From Streptomyces californicus (GTDB taxonomy: Bacteria > Actinomycetota > Actinomycetes > Streptomycetales > Streptomycetaceae): DNA of 64,000 nt. A model generated the notes under the pieces. That model ran no database searches and had not been told where the DNA came from. It saw nothing but the letters and a program-made list of their open reading frames with translations. Shown here piece after piece: positions 1-7,785 of this stretch (position 1 is its first letter; each line of letters begins with the position of its first letter). The DNA is taken from NCBI RefSeq assembly GCF_000717645.1, contig NZ_JNZZ01000002.1, positions 1 through 64,000 of the forward strand, written 5' to 3'. The position numbers and the translations under genes were made by a program.

Positions 1-87
1 ACGGTCCAGCGTCAGGTCATCGGCGAAACGCCGGTCACCGGTCGCGTCGGGCACGTACTTCACACAGACAACGATCCTCAAGCTCAC
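1..87 (-). CDS. etfB: Electron transfer flavoprotein beta subunit, N-terminal fragment
   Basis: Only the first 29 codons are inside the window; the gene runs off the left edge. The start is GTG at 87-85, preceded by a GGAG ribosome binding site. The visible protein begins with VSLRIVVCVKYVPDA, the characteristic start of actinobacterial EtfB. EtfB forms the FAD/AMP-binding heterodimer with EtfA and takes electrons from acyl-CoA dehydrogenases to the quinone pool. It is transcribed away from the TetR gene at 221. Its promoter lies inside the paired operator at 154-188 (-35 TTTACA as the complement of 170-175, -10 TAATCT as the complement of 147-152, 17 bp apart), so TetR control is likely. The family call rests on a short peptide, but that peptide is distinctive. 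Confidence 0.8.
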   Translation of the reverse strand, partial: MSLRIVVCVKYVPDATGDRRFADDLTLDR

Positions 88-146
88 GCCGGCTCTCCTG
101 CCTACCTGGGTGTGGTCCCACCTGGGTGTCATTCGTACTGATGCAG

Positions 147-188
147 AGATTATGGCACTCAGTACCCTCTGTAAAGGTACCCAGTGCC
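147..188. promoter_or_regulatory. Paired TetR-type operator and divergent etfB/tetR promoters
   Basis: Two 13-bp near-palindromes, GGCACTCAGTACC (154-166) and GGTACCCAGTGCC (176-188), lie 22 bp apart, two helical turns. On the minus strand they bracket a TTTACA -35 box, and a TAATCT -10 box directly follows, giving the etfB promoter. On the plus strand the right-hand site overlaps the -35 region expected for the TACGTT -10 box at 208-213. The same arrangement occurs at 983-1025 and 51849-51890. Binding by the adjacent TetR is inferred from position and symmetry. Confidence 0.8.
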
Positions 189-220
189 AAGAAGGGGCTT
201 CCGGTGCTACGTTTCGCCGC

Positions 221-973
221 ATGAGCGAGGCGCGAGGACCCGAGAAGAAGCCACCGATGCGGGAGGTGCTGGCACAGGCGGCGTTCCAGCTCTTCCTGGA
301 GCGGGGCTTCGAGCGGACGACCGTGGACGACATCGTGGCGCGGGCCGGGGTGGGCCGCCGGTCGTTCTTCCGGTACTTCCCCTCCAAGGAGGACGCGGTC
401 TTCCCGGACCACGAGAGCTGCCTCGCGGAGATGACCGAGTTCCTGTCCGCCGTGGACGACGGCGACCCGGTCGGCGCGGTGTGCGACGCGGCGCGCATCG
501 TGCTGCGGATGTACGCGGACAACCCCGAGTTCTCCGTCCAGCGCTACCGGCTCACCCGGGAGGTGCCGGGGCTGCGGACGTACGAACTGTCGGTGGTGCG
601 CCGGTACGAGCAGACCCTCGCCGGTCATCTGCGCAACCGGTTCGGCGAAGGCGGCGACGGGGCACTGCGGGCCGAGGTGATCGCGGCGTCGGTGGTCGCC
701 GCGCACAACAACGGGCTGCGGCTGTGGCTGCGTTCGGGCGGCGAGGGCGACCCGGAGGTGGCGGTCGACCACGCGCTCGCCCTGGTGCGCGAGGTCTGGG
801 GCAGCCCGTCCGCGCCGGTGGCGCCCGCGGCGGCCACCCCCGCGCCGGCCGCTCCCTTTCCCGCCTCCGGCGGCGGGGGCGGCGAGGACGAGGTGATCGT
901 GATGGTCGCGCGGAAGGGCACCCCCATGTGGCGCGTCGTGCAGCAGATCGAGGCCGCCGTCGCAGAGAACTGA
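221..973 (+). CDS. TetR-family transcriptional regulator (paralogue of the one at 53857)
   Basis: A 250-residue TetR-family repressor. Residues about 13-60 form the HTH, with the diagnostic run TTVDDIVARAGVGRRSFFRYF followed by a PSKEDAVFPDH segment. The rest is a ligand/dimer domain containing YRLTREVPGLRTYE. After a Pro/Ala/Gly linker comes an unusual short tail, EVIVMVARKGTPMW to the end. The TetR at 53857 shares the HTH, the YRLTREVP core and the tail, so the two are paralogues. I chose ATG 221 because a TACGTT -10 box sits exactly 7 nt upstream, which suggests a leaderless transcript; no ribosome binding site is visible and an upstream in-frame start at 110 would run through the operator. 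It probably represses itself, etfB and the DUF35 gene. An acyl-CoA ligand is a guess based on the target genes. Confidence 0.88.
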   Translation: MSEARGPEKKPPMREVLAQAAFQLFLERGFERTTVDDIVARAGVGRRSFFRYFPSKEDAVFPDHESCLAEMTEFLSAVDDGDPVGAVCDAARIVLRMYADNPEFSVQRYRLTREVPGLRTYELSVVRRYEQTLAGHLRNRFGEGGDGALRAEVIAASVVAAHNNGLRLWLRSGGEGDPEVAVDHALALVREVWGSPSAPVAPAAATPAPAAPFPASGGGGGEDEVIVMVARKGTPMWRVVQQIEAAVAEN

Positions 974-982
974 GTACCAATA

Positions 983-1025
983 GGCACTCAGTGCCTTTAC
1001 GGTCCGGCACTGGGTGCCATATGGT
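983..1025 (+). promoter_or_regulatory. Paired operator and promoter of the DUF35 gene
   Basis: GGCACTCAGTGCC (983-995, a perfect palindrome about its central base) and GGCACTGGGTGCC (1006-1018) are 23 bp apart. A TTTACG -35 box (996-1001) lies between them, and a TATGGT -10 box (1020-1025) follows with 18-bp spacing. The layout matches the etfB and ccr promoters. It drives the gene at 1085 and very probably binds one or both TetR paralogues. Confidence 0.78.
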
Positions 1026-1084
1026 GCGGACGCGCCGTCCGTGCGGGCACGGCGCGTTCCGAGCCGAGCGCAGGGGGTCGAGCC

Positions 1085-1468
1085 ATGTCCCAGACAGGAA
1101 TGGGCACCGTCCGGAAGGCGCACGAGGAGAGCGCGCTCTCCTACCACCGCTGCCGCTGGTGCGGCACCGCCTCCTTCCGGAGGCTGCTGTGCCCGGTGTG
1201 CGCGTCGAGCGACCTGGAGCCCGAACGCACCACCGGCCACGGCGTGGTCGTCCGGACCGCCGTGGTGCACCGCTACACCGACGAAGCGCGCAACGAGTCG
1301 CTGGTGCGCTTCCCCGAGGGGTTCGTCTTCCGCTGCCAGGTCGTCGGGGCCGCCCCGCACCTGGTGACGGTCGGCGCCCAGGTCCGGCCCGTCTCCGGCG
1401 ACGAGCCGGAGACGGGCGCCGTGGTGCTGGAGCTCTGCGAGCCGCCCGCCCGGCGGGACTGGATCTGA
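1085..1468 (+). CDS. DUF35/OB-fold zinc-ribbon protein, acyl-CoA-associated
   Basis: A 127-residue protein with the typical DUF35 layout: an N-terminal helix, a rubredoxin-like zinc ribbon with Cys pairs CRWC (about residue 22) and CPVCASS (about residue 37), then an OB-fold. Family members act as small partners of thiolases and HMG-CoA-synthase-like enzymes, channelling CoA or acyl-CoA between active sites. The start is ATG 1085 with GGGGTCGAG upstream. It is the only gene between the TetR operator and the convergent DJ-1 gene, so it belongs to the TetR regulon. Its likely partner is one of the condensing enzymes encoded at 11-21 kb (the KAS III pair being the closest fold), but that pairing is inference. 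A thiolase elsewhere in the genome is an alternative. Confidence 0.82.
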   Translation: MSQTGMGTVRKAHEESALSYHRCRWCGTASFRRLLCPVCASSDLEPERTTGHGVVVRTAVVHRYTDEARNESLVRFPEGFVFRCQVVGAAPHLVTVGAQVRPVSGDEPETGAVVLELCEPPARRDWI

Positions 1469-1499
1469 CGGTACGGCGCGGGCGCGGGCCCCGGACCGC

Positions 1500-1519
1500 C
1501 CCGGTGAGCGTTCACCGGG
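1500..1519. terminator. Hairpin between convergent genes
   Basis: CCCGGTGA (1500-1507) and TCACCGGG (1512-1519) form a perfect 8-bp stem with a GCGT loop. It lies between the converging DUF35 and DJ-1 genes and probably serves both. It has no U-tract, as is common in Streptomyces. Confidence 0.55.
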
Positions 1520-1540
1520 CCGGCCGGAGCCCTGGAGTCG

Positions 1541-2236
1541 TCAGCCGAGCCGGCTGAGGAGTTCCTGCGCCAACGGGGCGGAGGACGCCGGGTTCTGACC
1601 GGTGATCAGATTGCGGTCGGTGATGATGAACGGGGCCCAGGGCTCGCCTTCCTGGAAGTCCGCGCCCAGCTCCACCAGCCGGTCCTGGAGCAGCCACTTC
1701 GCCCGCTCCGCCAAGCCCGCCTGGGCCTCCTCGGCGTTGGTGAAGCCGGTCAGCCGGTATCCGGCGAACACGTTGGCGCCGTCCGGCCCGGTCGCCGCCA
1801 GCAGTGCCGCCGGACCGTGGCAGACCACGCCCAGCGGCTTGCCCGACGCCAGGGTCTTCGCGAGCAGCCGCCCGGAGGCCGGGTCCACCGCGAGATCCTC
1901 CATCGGCCCGTGGCCGCCCGGGTAGAAGACGGCGTCGTATGCGTCGAGGTCCACGTCCTCCAGCGCGACCGGCCGCCGCAGCTCCTCGAACGCCTCAAGG
2001 CCGGCGGCCACCGCGTCGGCGCCCTCCTGGCCGCCGTTGACGTCGGGCGCGAGGCTGCCGCGGTCCACGGTCGGGACGACCCCGCCCGGGGTGGCGACGA
2101 CCACCTCGTGGCCGGCCCCGGTGAACGCGCGGTACGGGGTCACCGCCTCCTCGGCCCAGAAGCCCGTGGGGTGGGCGGAGCCGTCCGCCAGGGTCCAGTG
2201 GTCCGCGCCGGACACCACGAAAAGGATCTTTGCCAT
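1541..2236 (-). CDS. DJ-1/PfpI-family protein (Hsp31-like class I glutamine amidotransferase fold)
   Basis: A 231-residue DJ-1/PfpI domain protein. It shows the nucleophile elbow Cys in GVVCHGPAALLA (about residue 125), an upstream Glu region, and the long insertions of the Hsp31/type 1 GATase-like subgroup (GFWAEEAVTPYRAF, TDRNLITGQNPASS). Relatives act as glyoxalase III, deglycase-like or chaperone proteins in the cytoplasm. I chose the second ATG (2236) because ACGGAG lies 9 nt upstream of it and directly abuts the first ATG at 2245. It is the last gene of the minus-strand sub-operon and could detoxify a reactive carbonyl from the pathway, though members are common and often unrelated to their neighbours. 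Confidence 0.85.
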   Translation of the reverse strand: MAKILFVVSGADHWTLADGSAHPTGFWAEEAVTPYRAFTGAGHEVVVATPGGVVPTVDRGSLAPDVNGGQEGADAVAAGLEAFEELRRPVALEDVDLDAYDAVFYPGGHGPMEDLAVDPASGRLLAKTLASGKPLGVVCHGPAALLAATGPDGANVFAGYRLTGFTNAEEAQAGLAERAKWLLQDRLVELGADFQEGEPWAPFIITDRNLITGQNPASSAPLAQELLSRLG

Positions 2237-2419
2237 GTCGTACATCTCCGTTGGTCGGGGTGGCTGACCAGGCCGACGGTAGGCCCGGTCCGGCCGGGAT
2301 CGGCGCCCCGCCCACCCGTGCCGGAAAGTGGCGTCCGACGGGGCGGCGGCGATCGGCCGTCCGGCGGATCGCCTGCCCCGGCCGGCCGCCGTGAATCCTC
2401 CCGGGCACCCGGGGGCGGC

Positions 2420-3463
2420 TCAGCCCCTGCGCTTCCCGGCCGACCGTGCGACCAGCGCCTCCGCGTTCCCGGAGAGCCAGGCGGTGACGACGTCCTCCGG
2501 CAGCGGCAGCTCGGCCAGCTCGTTCGCCAGCGGCCCGGTCGGCCCCGGGTTGACCCAGGTCGAGGTGCCGAACATGACCCGGTCGCGGGCCAGGCCCCGG
2601 GCGTGGTGGAGCAGCGGCTCCCAGCCCGAACCCGGTCCGGCCATGTGCCGGGGGCGGTGCGAGGAGAACTCCAGGCGGACGCCCGGGTGCCGGGCGGCCG
2701 TCAGCAGCGTCTCCCGTACGTCGGGCCAGCCCGCGTGCCCGGCCACCAGCAGCAGCTCGCGGTGGCGTGCCGCCAGCGCCTCGACCGTACGCCAGCTGCC
2801 CAGGCCGCTGGGGTGGCTCCGGGCGAAGTGGTGGCCGGTGTGCAGCCAGACCGGCAGCCCGGCCGAGGCCGCCGCGTCCCAGACCGGGGCGAACCGCGGG
2901 TCGGCCGGGTCGGTGCCGTCGAGGAAGGGGATCACGCACAGCCCGGACGCCCCGGCCGCCAGCGAGACCTCCACCTCGCGCAGTGCGGCGGCCGGGTCGC
3001 GCAGCGAGATCCCGGCCCAGACGTGGATCCGGTCGCGGACCTCCCGGACGGTCTCCAGCAGCCACGCGTTGACGGTGCGGCCGTCCGGCAGCCGCTCCGC
3101 CGAGCCCATGGCGAACTCCGCCGTCACGCCCTGCCGCCGCCGGTCCGCGAGGTGCGCGGCCAGGTCGAACGGCGGTCGGCCGGGCGGCAGGAGCACGTCC
3201 ACCGCGTCCTGCCACCGGACGGCCAGCGCCTCGCGGTAGGCGGGGTGCGAGGCCCCGAAGTACCGGCAGAACGAGGAGGAGAAGACGTCCAGGTACTCGG
3301 GGGCGTTCTCGCCCAGCCGGTTCAGGTACGCCCGCCAGCCCGCGTCGTCGTACACCAGCGAGCAGGCGTCCACGACCGGGCGGCGGGCCGGGGCCGGAGG
3401 CTCCGCCACGGCGGTGGCCGCCGCTGTTCCGTTGTGCGGCGCGAGGCCGTACGAACCGTTCAC
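2420..3463 (-). CDS. Amidohydrolase-2 family metal-dependent hydrolase
   Basis: About 347 residues with the TIM-barrel signature of the amidohydrolase 2 family (PF04909; relatives include ACMS decarboxylase): an early VVDACSLVYDD strand where many members have a metal-binding HxH, a WLHTGHHFARS segment, AGHAGWPDV, and a late VMFGTSTWVN strand. Enzymes of this family hydrolyse or decarboxylate aromatic and heterocyclic acids. The N-terminal HxH metal motif is not evident (DACS instead), so metal ligation may be atypical. Two GTG starts are possible, at 3469 and 3463; GGAG sits 5 nt before the second, which I prefer. It follows the GbsR-like gene by about 100 bp. The substrate is unknown. Confidence 0.75.
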   Translation of the reverse strand: MNGSYGLAPHNGTAAATAVAEPPAPARRPVVDACSLVYDDAGWRAYLNRLGENAPEYLDVFSSSFCRYFGASHPAYREALAVRWQDAVDVLLPPGRPPFDLAAHLADRRRQGVTAEFAMGSAERLPDGRTVNAWLLETVREVRDRIHVWAGISLRDPAAALREVEVSLAAGASGLCVIPFLDGTDPADPRFAPVWDAAASAGLPVWLHTGHHFARSHPSGLGSWRTVEALAARHRELLLVAGHAGWPDVRETLLTAARHPGVRLEFSSHRPRHMAGPGSGWEPLLHHARGLARDRVMFGTSTWVNPGPTGPLANELAELPLPEDVVTAWLSGNAEALVARSAGKRRG

Positions 3464-3480
3464 GATCACTCCGTCGGGGT

Positions 3481-3520
3481 CGAAAGCCGAAAGCCGAAAG
3501 CCGGACGTCGGAAAGCCGGG
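3481..3520. repeat. Short CGAAAGC tandem repeat upstream of the amidohydrolase gene
   Basis: CGAAAGC occurs three times head to tail (3481-3501), with a fourth diverged GGAAAGC copy about 10 bp on. It falls in the 106-bp gap between the GbsR-like and amidohydrolase genes. It may be simple slippage. Confidence 0.5.
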
Positions 3521-3569
3521 ATGGGGTGGACAGCGCCGGGGGAGGGGAGCCGGAAGGTCGCGGAGGGGT

Positions 3570-4130
3570 TCAGGAGGTGGCGGCGGCGCGGCGGGCCTCC
3601 CAGTCGGCCACCAGCGCCTCGGTCTGCTGCACGTATCCGTTGAACAGCCCGGCCAGCGAGGCCAGCCGGTCCCGCGCCTCGCCGCGCGCCACCGGGACGC
3701 CCGAGTTGAGCGTCTCGGTGAACTTGCGCATGTGGGCGTTGTTCACCAGCAGCAGGTGCTGGAGGTCGCCCACGGCCTCGTAGTCGATCCGCCTGCTGCC
3801 GGGACGGGTGGAGCGCCGCACCAGCGTCCACGCCTCCAACTGGCGCGCGGCGACGCTCAGTCCGCTCTTGGCCTGACCGAGCTCGCGGGTCATGGTGTCG
3901 AGGTCCACCGGCTTGTTGCGCAGCAGGAGGTAGCCGAAGAGGCGGCCGGTGGCCTGCGGGAGGCCCCACCGCTCCATCAGCGAACCCATCTCGCTGATGA
4001 AGGACGCCTCCGCGTCGCCGAACTCCGCGGAACCGGGGGCCGGGAGGGGCCCCGCGTCGGGTACGGAGCCGCCTGGCGCGAGGCCGTCGGGCGTGAAGTC
4101 GTCGTCGTTCGTGGTCTCGTCGGAAGTCAT
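3570..4130 (-). CDS. GbsR/MarR-family transcriptional regulator
   Basis: 186 residues. After a disordered, acidic and proline-rich N-terminus of about 40 residues comes a winged-helix domain of the GbsR type: FISEMGSLMERWGLPQATGRLFGYLLL, then the recognition segment LGQAKSGLSVAARQLEAWTLV and a wing with RRSTRPGSRRIDYEAV. The C-terminal helices resemble a dimerisation region. GbsR proteins are MarR-like repressors, first known from choline/betaine control. It starts 15 bp after the alpha/beta hydrolase stop, in one transcription unit with it, and probably controls this four-gene sub-operon from the promoter near 5145. Confidence 0.8.
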   Translation of the reverse strand: MTSDETTNDDDFTPDGLAPGGSVPDAGPLPAPGSAEFGDAEASFISEMGSLMERWGLPQATGRLFGYLLLRNKPVDLDTMTRELGQAKSGLSVAARQLEAWTLVRRSTRPGSRRIDYEAVGDLQHLLLVNNAHMRKFTETLNSGVPVARGEARDRLASLAGLFNGYVQQTEALVADWEARRAAATS

Positions 4131-4145
4131 GGTCTCGTCGGGGTC

Positions 4146-4985
4146 TCAGGCCTTCAGGAAGGCGACGGTCAGCCGGTTGACCTCGTCGGGTCGGTCCAGA
4201 TTGGCGACGTGTCCGGCACCGGGGATCACATGGAACTCGCTGTGGGGATCGCGTTCGCTCCACCGCTCCATCGCCGAGCGGATGTTACCCGTGCCGTCGT
4301 GTTCGCCGCAGATCAGAAGCTCGGGCTTCTCCACGCGGTAGCCCGGCGACGGGTCGATCGCCCGCGTCATGCCGTCCCAGGTGGTCAGGAAGGCGCGCCG
4401 CCCGTTGGCCGCGAAGGTCTCGCGCAGGTACTCCCGGGCCCCGGCGTCCTCGGCCGACGCCATGGCCATCGACCGGGTGAGCCGGCGGTACGGGACCAGC
4501 CGCATGAGGGCGCGCGAGAGGACCAGGCCGCGCCGCTCGCGCCGGGTGATCGGCAGGGTGCTGGACGTGGAGCCGATCACCACGAGCGCGGCGACCTCGT
4601 CGGGCCGGCGGCGCAGGTACTCCTGGGAGATGTTGCCGCCCATCGACTGGCCCAGCAGCACCAGCGGCCGGGCCATCCGGGCGGCGTCCAGCAGCGCCGC
4701 CAGGTCGTCCGCCGCGTAGACCGTACGGAATCTGCCGGTGCCGGAGGCGGACGCCCCGTGGTAGCGCACGTCCCAGCGCAGGGTGCGGAATCCGGCCTCC
4801 ACCAGGGCCGGGATCTGCGGGTCGAACATGCGGTGGTCGGCCCCCGCGCCATGGGTGAGCGCGATGCCCGGACGGTCGGCCGCGCCGGCCGTCCAGTAGT
4901 GCAGCCGGGCGCCGGAGACCTCGGCGCTGTGCGCCGTCTCCACCACCCGGGACCCGGCGACGGTACGGGTCTCGGGGCCGGTCAC
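4146..4985 (-). CDS. Alpha/beta hydrolase
   Basis: A 279-residue alpha/beta hydrolase fold protein. It has the oxyanion strand ALTHGAGADHRMFD, nucleophile elbow GQSMGGN (Ser about residue 120), acid residue in LLICGEHDGTG and catalytic His in PGAGHVANLD. The lid is basic and helical. GTG 4985 is chosen because GAGGAGG lies 7 nt upstream; extension to 5171 would read through low-complexity sequence and the promoter. It is first in a sub-operon with a GbsR-like regulator, an amidohydrolase and DJ-1. It may hydrolyse an ester, lactone or thioester of the main pathway, but the family is too broad to assign a substrate. Confidence 0.82.
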   Translation of the reverse strand: MTGPETRTVAGSRVVETAHSAEVSGARLHYWTAGAADRPGIALTHGAGADHRMFDPQIPALVEAGFRTLRWDVRYHGASASGTGRFRTVYAADDLAALLDAARMARPLVLLGQSMGGNISQEYLRRRPDEVAALVVIGSTSSTLPITRRERRGLVLSRALMRLVPYRRLTRSMAMASAEDAGAREYLRETFAANGRRAFLTTWDGMTRAIDPSPGYRVEKPELLICGEHDGTGNIRSAMERWSERDPHSEFHVIPGAGHVANLDRPDEVNRLTVAFLKA

Positions 4986-5144
4986 CGTACGGCCTCCTCG
5001 TCGCGGCCGACGGTATACGGGGGTGGCGGCGCGTCCGGGGAGGGAAAGGGGAGCTTCGCGGTGTACGCGGATGCGGGCAGAGGCGGGGGAGGGGGCGGCG
5101 AGGCCGCCGGGCGGGGGTGCCGCAGCGCTTCGTTCATCAGAATC

Positions 5145-5173
5145 AGAATACTCTCTCCGTCGCGGCAGCAAAG
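5145..5173 (-). promoter_or_regulatory. Candidate promoter of the hydrolase-gbsR-amidohydrolase-DJ1 sub-operon
   Basis: On the minus strand a TATTCT -10 box (complement of 5145-5150) is preceded at 16-17 bp by a weak TTTGCT/CTTTGC -35. TTCTGATTCTGA, a direct repeat of TTCTGA, overlaps and follows the -10 box and could be an operator for the GbsR-like protein. It stands out as AT-rich in a very GC-rich stretch. Confidence 0.45.
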
Positions 5174-5179
5174 GCGGAC

Positions 5180-5215
5180 GGCTCCGACGGGTCGGCCGAA
5201 GGCCGCGACGGAGCC
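5180..5215 (-). terminator. Hairpin after the main biosynthetic operon
   Basis: GGCTCCG (5180-5186) pairs with CGGAGCC (5209-5215), and the interior TCGGCC/GGCCGCGA adds pairing around a GAA loop. It lies just after the crotonase stop codon at 5228 in the direction of transcription, so it probably ends the long operon before the sub-operon promoter. Confidence 0.55.
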
Positions 5216-5227
5216 GCCCGCGGCCCC

Positions 5228-6121
5228 TCAGTCGCCGGTGAAACGCGGCGGCCGCTTCTCCGCGAAGGCGGCCATCCCCTCACGGGCGTCGGCCACCGCG
5301 GCGTGCGTCTTCAGGTGGTACGCGTCCTGGAGCCGCAGCCCGTACTCGGCCGGCTGCCCCCAGCTCCGCTCTCGCAACTCCTTGAACAGGCCCACCGAAG
5401 CCGTCGGCAGCGCGGCGAACCGGGCGGCCAGCTCCGCCAGTTCGCGGTCGAAATCCTCCGGCGCGCAGAGCCGGTCGAACAGGCCCAGCCGCACCGCCTC
5501 CTCCCCCGACACCATCCGCCCGGTCAGGTAGATCTCCGTGGCCCGCGCCGGACCCGTCAGCCGGGACATCAGCACCACGTTCCCCACATGGCCGACCCCC
5601 GCCAGGCAACTGCCGATCGACGCCCGGGTGTCCGCCAGCCGGAAGTCGGCGGCGCAGGCGATCTCCGCCCCGGCGCCCGCCGCCGCGCCGGTCAGCCCGA
5701 CGATGACCGGCTTCGGCAGGTGCAGGATCGCCTCGCAGACCCGGAGGTAGTGCGCGTCCGAGGTGATCGGGTCGAAGGGGGTGTCCGCCCGGTCGCCCAG
5801 CCGCCACCTCCGTACGCTCTCCACGTCGTCGCCCGCGCAGAACGCACCGCCGCTGCCCGTGATCACGACCGTGCGCACCCGGCGGTCGTCGCCCGCGCAC
5901 ATCAGGCCGAGCAGCAGATGGCGGGAGAGCGTCAGGTCGAGGCTGTTGCGGCGGCGCGGCCGGTCCAGCGTCAGCGTGGCGACCCCCTCCGCCAGCGAGG
6001 CCCGCAGCGGTACGTCCTCCTCGCCGCCCACCCGCTCCGCGAAGTCCGCGAACGACTCGGTCGCCGCCCCCGTCCACTCGGCCGCGAACTCCCGGCCCGC
6101 GCGGGCCGCTTCCTCGCTCAT
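5228..6121 (-). CDS. Crotonase/enoyl-CoA hydratase-like protein lacking the second catalytic Glu
   Basis: 297 residues: about 40 extra at the N-terminus, then a crotonase core with VVITGSGGAFCAGDD (oxyanion strand) and GAGAEIACAADF. The first catalytic Glu of hydratases is present (E153). The second, 20 residues later in the canonical PE motif, is Leu (L173, in IGSCLAGVG). A classical syn-hydration is therefore doubtful; a decarboxylase, isomerase, hydrolase or C-C bond reaction is possible. The start is ATG 6121 with GGGAGAGGA upstream, overlapping the ligase stop (ATGA), so translation is coupled. It is the last gene of the main operon. The second crotonase of the cluster (23653) keeps both Glu residues. 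Confidence 0.83.
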   Translation of the reverse strand: MSEEAARAGREFAAEWTGAATESFADFAERVGGEEDVPLRASLAEGVATLTLDRPRRRNSLDLTLSRHLLLGLMCAGDDRRVRTVVITGSGGAFCAGDDVESVRRWRLGDRADTPFDPITSDAHYLRVCEAILHLPKPVIVGLTGAAAGAGAEIACAADFRLADTRASIGSCLAGVGHVGNVVLMSRLTGPARATEIYLTGRMVSGEEAVRLGLFDRLCAPEDFDRELAELAARFAALPTASVGLFKELRERSWGQPAEYGLRLQDAYHLKTHAAVADAREGMAAFAEKRPPRFTGD

Positions 6122-7785
6122 ACGATCCTCTCCCTGCGGACGCGGACACCCGCCGCCTCGCGGTCCCAGGTCCCCGCCGCCACGCCGTCGGCGCGCAGCG
6201 TGTGCTTGGTCGGCTTGCCGGTGGGGGTCTTGGGCAGTTCGGGCAGCACCCGGATGTAGCGCGGCAGCATGAAGTGGGCCAGCCGCTCCCGGAGGAACTC
6301 CAGCAGTTCCGCCGGGTCGACCGGGTCCGCCGGGTCGCGGTCCGCCACCACCAGCAGCACCTCGTCCTCGCCCTCGTCGCCGGGGACCGCCACCGCAGCC
6401 GCCTCCAGCACGCCCGGGTGCGCCACGGCCTGCGCCTCCACCTCGAACGACGAGATGTTCTCACCGCGCCTGCGGATGGCGTCCTTCTTGCGGTCGACGA
6501 AGACCAGTCCGCCGTCCGGGGCGCGCCGGAAGGCGTCCCCGGTGTGGAACCAGCCGTTGCGCCAGGCGGCGGCCGTCTCGGCGGGACGGCCCAGATAGCC
6601 GCTGAGGAAGGACCACGGCCGGTCGGCCCGCAGCACCAGCTCGCCCGCCTCGCCCACCGGCACCTCGCGGTCGTGGTCGTCGACCACGCGGGCGGTGATG
6701 CCCGGCCGGGGCCGTCCGCAGTGCATCGGGACGCCCGGGTGGTGGTCCGGCGCGGAGAACACCGGGCAGGCGACCTCGGTCATGTTGAACAGCGCGCGGA
6801 CCTGGACGCCGAACCGCTTGGAGAACTCCGTAGCCCCCTCGGTGAACGGGATGACGTAGGCCGCGCGCAGCGGGTGCCCGGTGTCCTGCGGCACCGGCGG
6901 CTGCTTGAGGAGGTAGGTCGCCATCACCCCGAGCAGCGTGCACAGCGTCGTCCCCGTACGGCGGATCAGCGGCCAGAACTCGCTGGTGGTGAAGGCGGGG
7001 ACGACCGTCAGCGATCCGCCGTGCACCAGCATCCCGTACGCGCCGATCGTGCCGCCCGCGTGGAACAGGGGCAGTTGGAGCAGATAGCGGTCGTCCGGAC
7101 CGGCCATGCCGTGGAAGGCGGCGGTGCAACTGGAGTACAGGTGCGCGTAGGAGGAGATCACCCCCTTCGACGGGCCGGTCGTGCCGGAGGTGTAGATCAC
7201 CGTCTGCGGGTCCCACGGCTGCGGGGCGGGCACGGGTTCGGTGAACTCCGCCCGGTCCGAGCGCAGTCCGGTCTCCACCCGGTAGCGTCCGGCGAGCCGG
7301 GCGGCGAGGGCCACCACCTCCTCGGGCGTGTCCTCGGGGCCCGGCAGCAGCACCACCGTGCGCACCGCCCCGACCCGCTCGTCCCCGTCCTCCAGCCGGG
7401 CCGCCAGCGACGGCCGGCAGACCAGCACGCCGGCCCCGCTGTCGGCGACCACCTGGCGCAGGATCGCGCCCCGGTAGGCGATGTTCAGCGGTACGAGGAC
7501 CGCGCCCGCCAGGTTGACCCCGTACCAGACGCGCAGCGCGTCGGGCCCGTTGGGCAGCCAGCTCAGCACCAGTTCGCCGGGGGCGACGCCCAGCGCCTGG
7601 AGGGCGGCGGCCGACTCCTCGGTCTCCCGGAGCGTCCGCGCGTACGTCCAGGTGTCGCCGTCCGGCATCAGCGCGTACGGAGCGTCCGGAGCGGTGGCGG
7701 CGCGGCGGCGCAGCAGCGGGCCCAGGACGCACTGCTCGGCGGTGGGCACGGCGGCGGACGCCGGGTCCAGTATGTCCTCGCTCAC
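6118..7785 (-). CDS. Acyl-CoA ligase (AMP-binding, CaiC-like)
   Basis: 555 residues of the ANL adenylation superfamily. Visible motifs are the P-loop YTSGTTGPSKGV (about 198-209), FNMTEV, GWFHTGDAF, the hinge DRKKDAIRRRGENIS and the C-terminal PTGKPTKHTLR with the catalytic Lys. The best family fit is crotonobetaine/carnitine-CoA ligase-like acid:CoA ligases rather than long-chain FadD. It would activate a free acid as its CoA thioester to prime the pathway. GTG 7785 has a GGGGGG stretch 5 nt upstream, and GTGA overlaps the CocE stop. An adenylating enzyme in the absence of any carrier protein gene suggests a CoA-bound, not ACP-bound, substrate. Confidence 0.88.
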   Translation of the reverse strand: MSEDILDPASAAVPTAEQCVLGPLLRRRAATAPDAPYALMPDGDTWTYARTLRETEESAAALQALGVAPGELVLSWLPNGPDALRVWYGVNLAGAVLVPLNIAYRGAILRQVVADSGAGVLVCRPSLAARLEDGDERVGAVRTVVLLPGPEDTPEEVVALAARLAGRYRVETGLRSDRAEFTEPVPAPQPWDPQTVIYTSGTTGPSKGVISSYAHLYSSCTAAFHGMAGPDDRYLLQLPLFHAGGTIGAYGMLVHGGSLTVVPAFTTSEFWPLIRRTGTTLCTLLGVMATYLLKQPPVPQDTGHPLRAAYVIPFTEGATEFSKRFGVQVRALFNMTEVACPVFSAPDHHPGVPMHCGRPRPGITARVVDDHDREVPVGEAGELVLRADRPWSFLSGYLGRPAETAAAWRNGWFHTGDAFRRAPDGGLVFVDRKKDAIRRRGENISSFEVEAQAVAHPGVLEAAAVAVPGDEGEDEVLLVVADRDPADPVDPAELLEFLRERLAHFMLPRYIRVLPELPKTPTGKPTKHTLRADGVAAGTWDREAAGVRVRRERIV

